A stretch of DNA of 9,993 nt from a bacterium TMED198 (GTDB taxonomy: Bacteria > Fidelibacterota > Marinisomatia > SCGC-AAA003-L08 > D37C17). Below the pieces are notes generated by a model. That model made no database searches. It was not told where the DNA came from and saw only the letters and a list, made by a program, of their open reading frames with translations. Within the stretch, counting starts at the first letter, position 1; each line of letters opens with the position of its first letter. The position numbers were made by a program, and so were the translations under genes. Below, piece after piece: positions 6,593 to 9,993 of the stretch. The DNA is taken from contig NHIV01000079.1 of NCBI GenBank assembly GCA_002170735.1, positions 10,689-20,681 on the forward strand, read 5' to 3'.

Positions 6593-7458
6593 AATGTAGA
6601 ATAATTTACTTTTTAATTATGACTTGTTTTGTAATACCTGAAGATAAAAAGAAATCTGAAAATCAACTAAGGTTGAATCCAGGAATGCTTAAGGGCCTTT
6701 CATTGGATTTGATTCCTAAGGATGTAAGTGCTAGAACGGAGAAGTTGATAGATAAAGAGATTTTAGCAATTAAAGAAACAGCGAAAAAATTTAAGTTCGA
6801 TCCAGTTGGAGAAGAAGAGGTAGTCTTAATGGAAACTTCAAGTGGTAAAATAATTTTAGAATTATATGAGAATGTTGCTCCTAATCATTGCAATAATTTT
6901 AAACGATTGGCAAACAGCGGTTTCTATGATGGAACTCTTTTCCATAGAGTTATAAAGGGGTTTATGATACAGGGAGGAGATATTTTATCAAGGGACAACG
7001 ATCCCTCTAATGATGGACAAGGTAATCCAGGTTGGACTGTAGGTGCAGAGTTTAGTAGTATAAGTCATGGCCCAGGAATTCTTTCAATGGCTAGATCTCA
7101 AAACCCAAACTCTGCTGGTAGTCAGTTTTTTATTTGCCATGAAGAAGCTAAGCACCTAGATGGAAAATATACAGTGTTTGGAAAGGTAATCGATAATTTT
7201 TATGTAGTTCAAAGAATAGCAAATGCTGTTACTGAAAAAAGAATGCTTAAAAGACTTTTGAAAAATAAAATTCCAGATGGTGAAAAAACTGAGAAATGGA
7301 TGGAATTTAGAAAGCAGTTTGTAAAAGTTCCAAATGGTATGAATCCTAATGATTATAGGGTTCAGCTAAGTAGCTATGTTAATAGTGATAGGCCTCTTGC
7401 ACCAATAAAGATTTTAAAGGTAAGAGTAGTTAAAAAAATGGATATTGAAAATGAATAG
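6589..7458 (+). CDS. Exported cyclophilin-type peptidyl-prolyl cis-trans isomerase
   Basis: The 289-residue product starts with a short hydrophobic signal-like segment (MKCRIIYFLIMTCFVIP) and is probably exported. A charged linker of about 55 residues precedes the cyclophilin domain (from about 78). Active-site residues are visible: FHRVIKGFMIQGGD (118-131; Arg120, Phe125, Met126, Gln128, equivalent to human CypA Arg55, Phe60, Met61, Gln63) and SAGSQFFI (175-182; Gln179, Phe181). The segment HLDGKYTVFGKV (189-200) has His189 where CypA has Trp121. After VVQRIANA (206-213) about 53 charged residues are inserted before RPLAPIKIL (268-276), which normally follows closely. It overlaps pyrE by 4 bases and dsbD by 8. 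The context with DsbD and a thioredoxin suggests envelope protein folding. The class is certain; substrates are unknown. Confidence 0.9.
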   Translation: MKCRIIYFLIMTCFVIPEDKKKSENQLRLNPGMLKGLSLDLIPKDVSARTEKLIDKEILAIKETAKKFKFDPVGEEEVVLMETSSGKIILELYENVAPNHCNNFKRLANSGFYDGTLFHRVIKGFMIQGGDILSRDNDPSNDGQGNPGWTVGAEFSSISHGPGILSMARSQNPNSAGSQFFICHEEAKHLDGKYTVFGKVIDNFYVVQRIANAVTEKRMLKRLLKNKIPDGEKTEKWMEFRKQFVKVPNGMNPNDYRVQLSSYVNSDRPLAPIKILKVRVVKKMDIENE

Positions 7459-9334
7459 AAGAAAATTAATAAACAGGTTTATATTTACAACTTTTTGTTT
7501 AGCTATCTCATTTAGTCAAGGCTTTTATGATGCAAACATTTCTGAATATGAAAGTAGCTTTCTTAGTGCGGAAGATAGAACGACAGAGTTTAAGGCTGGA
7601 GAAGTTGCTATTTTTTCCATTGACATGAAAATGAAAGAGGGCTATTATGTATATAGCTCAAATCCAGATATGAGTCTAAGCCCAACCTATATAGAGTGGG
7701 ATGACCCTGAGTACCTTAGTAAAATTGGAATACTTGAAGAGCCTATTCCTAAGATTGAGTTTGACGAAAGCTTTAAAATGGATGTAGGCAAGCATTATAG
7801 TAGCGTCCAATTTAACCAATATTCAAAGCTTCATTCTGATTTATCTCCAGGAAGTTATAACTTGACTGGTGCTTTTTTTTATCAGGTATGTGATGTTACA
7901 AAGTGTATTCCACATGTAGATGAAGTTAGCTATGAGTTTAAAGTTGTTGAAGGATTGTCTGTTGGTAGTGATTATCAGATAAAAACCAGTTTTGCTTCAT
8001 CTGGAAGTATGGAAGAGCTTAATGAAAAAATAGATGAAGGCCTCGGAGCTTTTTTACTGTTTGCTTTTGGCATGGGTCTGCTTGCCTTGTTAACTCCATG
8101 TGTATTTCCGATGATTCCCATTACCGTTTCTTTTTTCACAAAAGAAGGAGAGAAAGAAGGTAACAAGCCTATAAAGTCTGCTTTGGTTTATGCAATTGGA
8201 ATAATTGTTATTTATACATCTCTAGGTTTTTTAATGGCCTTGATACTTGGAGCATCAGGAGCAAATCAAATTGCTTCAAATCCATGGATGAACTTGTTTA
8301 TTGCTTCATTGTTTATATATTTTGCTCTAAGTCTTTTTGGTATGTATGAGATTGAGCTTCCATCTTTTATAAGGCAGTACAGTCTAAATCAAGAGTCTAA
8401 GGGTGGTATGGTAGGTGTTCTTTTTATGGCATTAACTTTTACTCTTACATCTTTTACTTGTACTGTTCAATTTATAGGATTGTTGCTTGTCGCAGCCTCT
8501 CAGGGTGACTTTGTTTGGCCACTTATAGGGATGCTTTCATTTTCTACAGCTTTTGCACTTCCATTTTTCTTTTTAGCTTTGTTTCCTCAGTATCTTTCAA
8601 AGATGCCAAAGAGTGGTGGCTGGTTAAATTCTGTTAAGGTAATTATGGGTTTCCTTGAGCTTGGAGCTGCAATGAAATTTATTAGTAACGCTGATTTGGT
8701 TTGGGGTTGGATGGTGTTTGATCGTCAGCTTGTTTTGGCAAGTTGGGCCATAATAACACTTCTTATGGGTGTGTATTTATTGGGTAAAATAAAGCTTCCA
8801 CACGATGTAGATCAGGCTTCAATTGGAGTCCCGAGGCTAATGATTAGCATTGTATTTTTAACATTTAGTCTTTATCTGTCTGCAGGTTTATTTGGTCAAA
8901 AAGTTTATGGAATGATTGATTCTTATCTCCCTCCCGACCTTTCACCTCAAGTCATTGTTAAAAATGAAAAATCTAGTGAGTATTGGTACTATGACCTTGA
9001 TGATGCACTTGTTGTAGCCAAAGAACAAAAGAAGCCCATATTCATTGATTTTACGGGTTATACCTGTACAAATTGCAGGTGGATGGAGACAAATGTTTTT
9101 GTAGATCCTCAGGTTAAGGAGTTGTTTGGAGAGTTTGTTCTTGCAAAGCTTTACACAGATGGTAAAGAGCCTGTCCATAAGAAGAATCAAAAAATGGAAA
9201 TTGAAAGATTTCAAACTGCAGCCTTGCCATTCTATGTTACTCTAACCTATGATGATAAGGAAATATCGAGATTCCCAGGTATGGATACTGATGTTAGCAA
9301 GTTTGTTTCGTTTTTAAGGAGGTCACTTGATTAA
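7451..9334 (+). CDS. dsbD: DsbD-like thiol:disulfide interchange protein
   Basis: Inner-membrane protein that passes electrons from cytoplasmic thioredoxin to envelope thiol proteins. The 627-residue product has all three parts of DsbD: a signal peptide (NRRK then FIFTTFCLAISF) and an N-terminal immunoglobulin-like domain with the Cys pair in YQVCDVTKCIPH (Cys147, Cys152); a membrane domain with about eight helices (roughly 197-482) holding LTPCVFPMIP (Cys217) and LTSFTCTVQF (Cys337); and a C-terminal thioredoxin domain with FTGYTCTNCRWME (Cys539, Cys542) and the cis-Pro loop ALPFYV (Pro593). All six redox cysteines are present. The ATG at 7451 is preferred over a TTG at 7445 because it opens a clean signal peptide; the junction overlaps the cyclophilin gene by 8 bases. 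Likely partners include the TlpA-like product of the next gene. Confidence 0.93.
   Translation: MNRRKLINRFIFTTFCLAISFSQGFYDANISEYESSFLSAEDRTTEFKAGEVAIFSIDMKMKEGYYVYSSNPDMSLSPTYIEWDDPEYLSKIGILEEPIPKIEFDESFKMDVGKHYSSVQFNQYSKLHSDLSPGSYNLTGAFFYQVCDVTKCIPHVDEVSYEFKVVEGLSVGSDYQIKTSFASSGSMEELNEKIDEGLGAFLLFAFGMGLLALLTPCVFPMIPITVSFFTKEGEKEGNKPIKSALVYAIGIIVIYTSLGFLMALILGASGANQIASNPWMNLFIASLFIYFALSLFGMYEIELPSFIRQYSLNQESKGGMVGVLFMALTFTLTSFTCTVQFIGLLLVAASQGDFVWPLIGMLSFSTAFALPFFFLALFPQYLSKMPKSGGWLNSVKVIMGFLELGAAMKFISNADLVWGWMVFDRQLVLASWAIITLLMGVYLLGKIKLPHDVDQASIGVPRLMISIVFLTFSLYLSAGLFGQKVYGMIDSYLPPDLSPQVIVKNEKSSEYWYYDLDDALVVAKEQKKPIFIDFTGYTCTNCRWMETNVFVDPQVKELFGEFVLAKLYTDGKEPVHKKNQKMEIERFQTAALPFYVTLTYDDKEISRFPGMDTDVSKFVSFLRRSLD
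9315..9323 (+). promoter_or_regulatory. Near-perfect Shine-Dalgarno for the tlpA-like gene
   Basis: TAAGGAGGT, fully complementary to the usual 16S rRNA tail, lies inside the dsbD 3' end. It is 3 bases before a TTG (9327-9329). It is the strongest ribosome-binding site in the window and decides in favour of this TTG start; no ATG follows until residue 61. Confidence 0.75.
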
Positions 9335-9926
9335 AATTTTTTATTATATCAAATGTAGTTTATTATTATTGTCATTATCTTTCTTGGCTGGTGAGCCACT
9401 CACTAAAGAACAAAAGGATAAAATTAATGAGTTGTCAAAAGAGATTGACCTGGCTCATGATTTTACGCTTAGTTCAATAGATGATAAAAAATATGTTCTA
9501 AGTGAAATGAAGGGAAAGGTTGTATTGATTAATTTTTGGGCAACATGGTGTGGTCCTTGTAGAATGGAAATTCCAGATTTAAACGAACTTTATTCAAAAT
9601 ATAATAAAGATGGTCTTGAGATTCTAGGGATAAGTGTAAGCGATAGTAAGAGGAGCTTGATAAACTTTGTAAAAGCCTATCCTATGGATTACCCCGTACT
9701 TTATGGTTCAGGATTAGAAATGGATAAAGTTACAAGTAAGTATGGTGGAGTTAATAGTCTACCTGTAACTTTTGTTATAGATAGGGATGGAAGAATATCT
9801 AAATATTATCCAGGTGCATTGCTAAAAGATTATAATCCTATTCAATATGCAAACTTTGTCTATCACCTTGAGACACTTCTTCGTCCAAAAAAAATAAAGG
9901 ATGATTCAAGTAAAAAAATAAAATAA
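9327..9926 (+). CDS. TlpA/ResA-like exported thioredoxin-fold protein
   Basis: The 199-residue product has a signal or anchor segment (IKIFYYIK then CSLLLLSLSFLAG, 2-22), then a thioredoxin fold of the AhpC/TSA-Redoxin, TlpA/ResA kind. It shows DFTLSSIDDKKYVLSEMKGK (45-64), the active site NFWATWCGPCRMEIPDL (69-85, Cys75 and Cys78), GVNSLPVTFVIDRDG (141-155; cis-Pro146), and a GRI strand. Such proteins reduce disulfides in the envelope, often for cytochrome c maturation or enzyme repair, and are kept reduced by DsbD or CcdA. The adjacency to dsbD (8-base overlap) supports that link here. The start is TTG at 9327, supported by the strong ribosome-binding site; without it the signal peptide would be lost. 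The C-terminus is lysine-rich. Which member of the family it is, and its target, cannot be told. Confidence 0.9.
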   Translation: MIKIFYYIKCSLLLLSLSFLAGEPLTKEQKDKINELSKEIDLAHDFTLSSIDDKKYVLSEMKGKVVLINFWATWCGPCRMEIPDLNELYSKYNKDGLEILGISVSDSKRSLINFVKAYPMDYPVLYGSGLEMDKVTSKYGGVNSLPVTFVIDRDGRISKYYPGALLKDYNPIQYANFVYHLETLLRPKKIKDDSSKKIK

Positions 9927-9927
9927 T

Positions 9928-9993
9928 TCACCATTTATTTTTATCCATCTTTCTTCTTTCTTTTTTTGTGGGTCGGCCAGATCCTTTTTCACG
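9928..9993 (-). CDS. S4-domain (Hsp15/HslR-like) RNA-binding protein, C-terminal end only
   Basis: Reading the minus strand from the window edge gives 21 codons, ending GRPTKKERRKMDKNKW and a TGA stop at 9928-9930. The basic G-R-P-T-K-K-E/D-R-R pattern near the end is typical of the short S4-domain proteins related to ribosome-associated Hsp15 (E. coli HslR ends RRPDKKERRDLLRF and so on). The S4 domain itself would lie beyond the window, so the assignment rests on this tail alone. The stop is 1 base from the tlpA stop, giving a convergent junction with no spacer. Confidence 0.6.
   Translation of the reverse strand, partial: REKGSGRPTKKERRKMDKNKW

Noticed and set aside
7975..9214. Minus-strand open frames within dsbD (7975-8166 and 8942-9214)
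   Set aside because: They are antisense to the DsbD membrane and thioredoxin domains; the sequences look like mirror artefacts of the coding strand.

Overview
The window is AT-rich, densely packed bacterial DNA carrying housekeeping and cell-envelope genes. Three things suggest a free-living, streamlined member of the FCB group, most likely a marine Marinimicrobia/Fidelibacterota (SAR406-type) bacterium: the strong A/T bias, junctions of a few bases or overlaps between genes, and a secreted beta-helix protein ending in paired dockerin-like DxNxDxxxNxxD repeats. This placement is inference from style and families; there is no rRNA or marker tree here. The genetic code looks standard: TAA, TAG and TGA all end genes, with TGA used by pyrE and by the partial gene at the right edge.

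Left block (1-3632, + strand): the 3' part of a GHL10/DUF187-like glycoside hydrolase, then hutU (urocanate hydratase) 1 base later, then hutI (imidazolonepropionase) 4 bases later. HutU and HutI are consecutive steps of histidine breakdown (urocanate to imidazolonepropionate to N-formimino-glutamate). hutH and the final hut enzyme are not in the window.

Middle block (3618-5164, - strand): a secreted parallel beta-helix protein whose reading frame is cut by one in-frame TGA at 4008-4010. The reading frame continues past it in the same phase, with a typical family C-terminus and two dockerin-like calcium-binding repeats. Next comes a GNAT-type acetyltransferase of unknown substrate. The 3' end of the beta-helix locus overlaps the 3' end of hutI tail-to-tail by 15 bases.

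Right block (5227-9926, + strand): a five-gene run in which every junction overlaps: pyrF, pyrE, an exported cyclophilin-type peptidyl-prolyl isomerase, a full-length DsbD-like thiol reductant transporter, and a TlpA/ResA-like thioredoxin. The first two complete UMP synthesis. The last three form an envelope protein-folding and thiol-redox set: DsbD would carry electrons across the membrane and could reduce the TlpA-like protein, next to a foldase. One base after tlpA the tail of a convergent S4/Hsp15-like RNA-binding protein gene begins and runs off the window.

No tRNA, rRNA, CRISPR array, insertion sequence or integrase was seen. No stretch above 300 bases lacks a gene; the longest gaps are 71 bases (4551-4621) and 62 bases (5165-5226). 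I do not see a novel defence or mobile system. The most interesting points are the TGA-interrupted beta-helix/dockerin gene, the fully overlapping mixed-function operon, and the cyclophilin with an unusual insertion.
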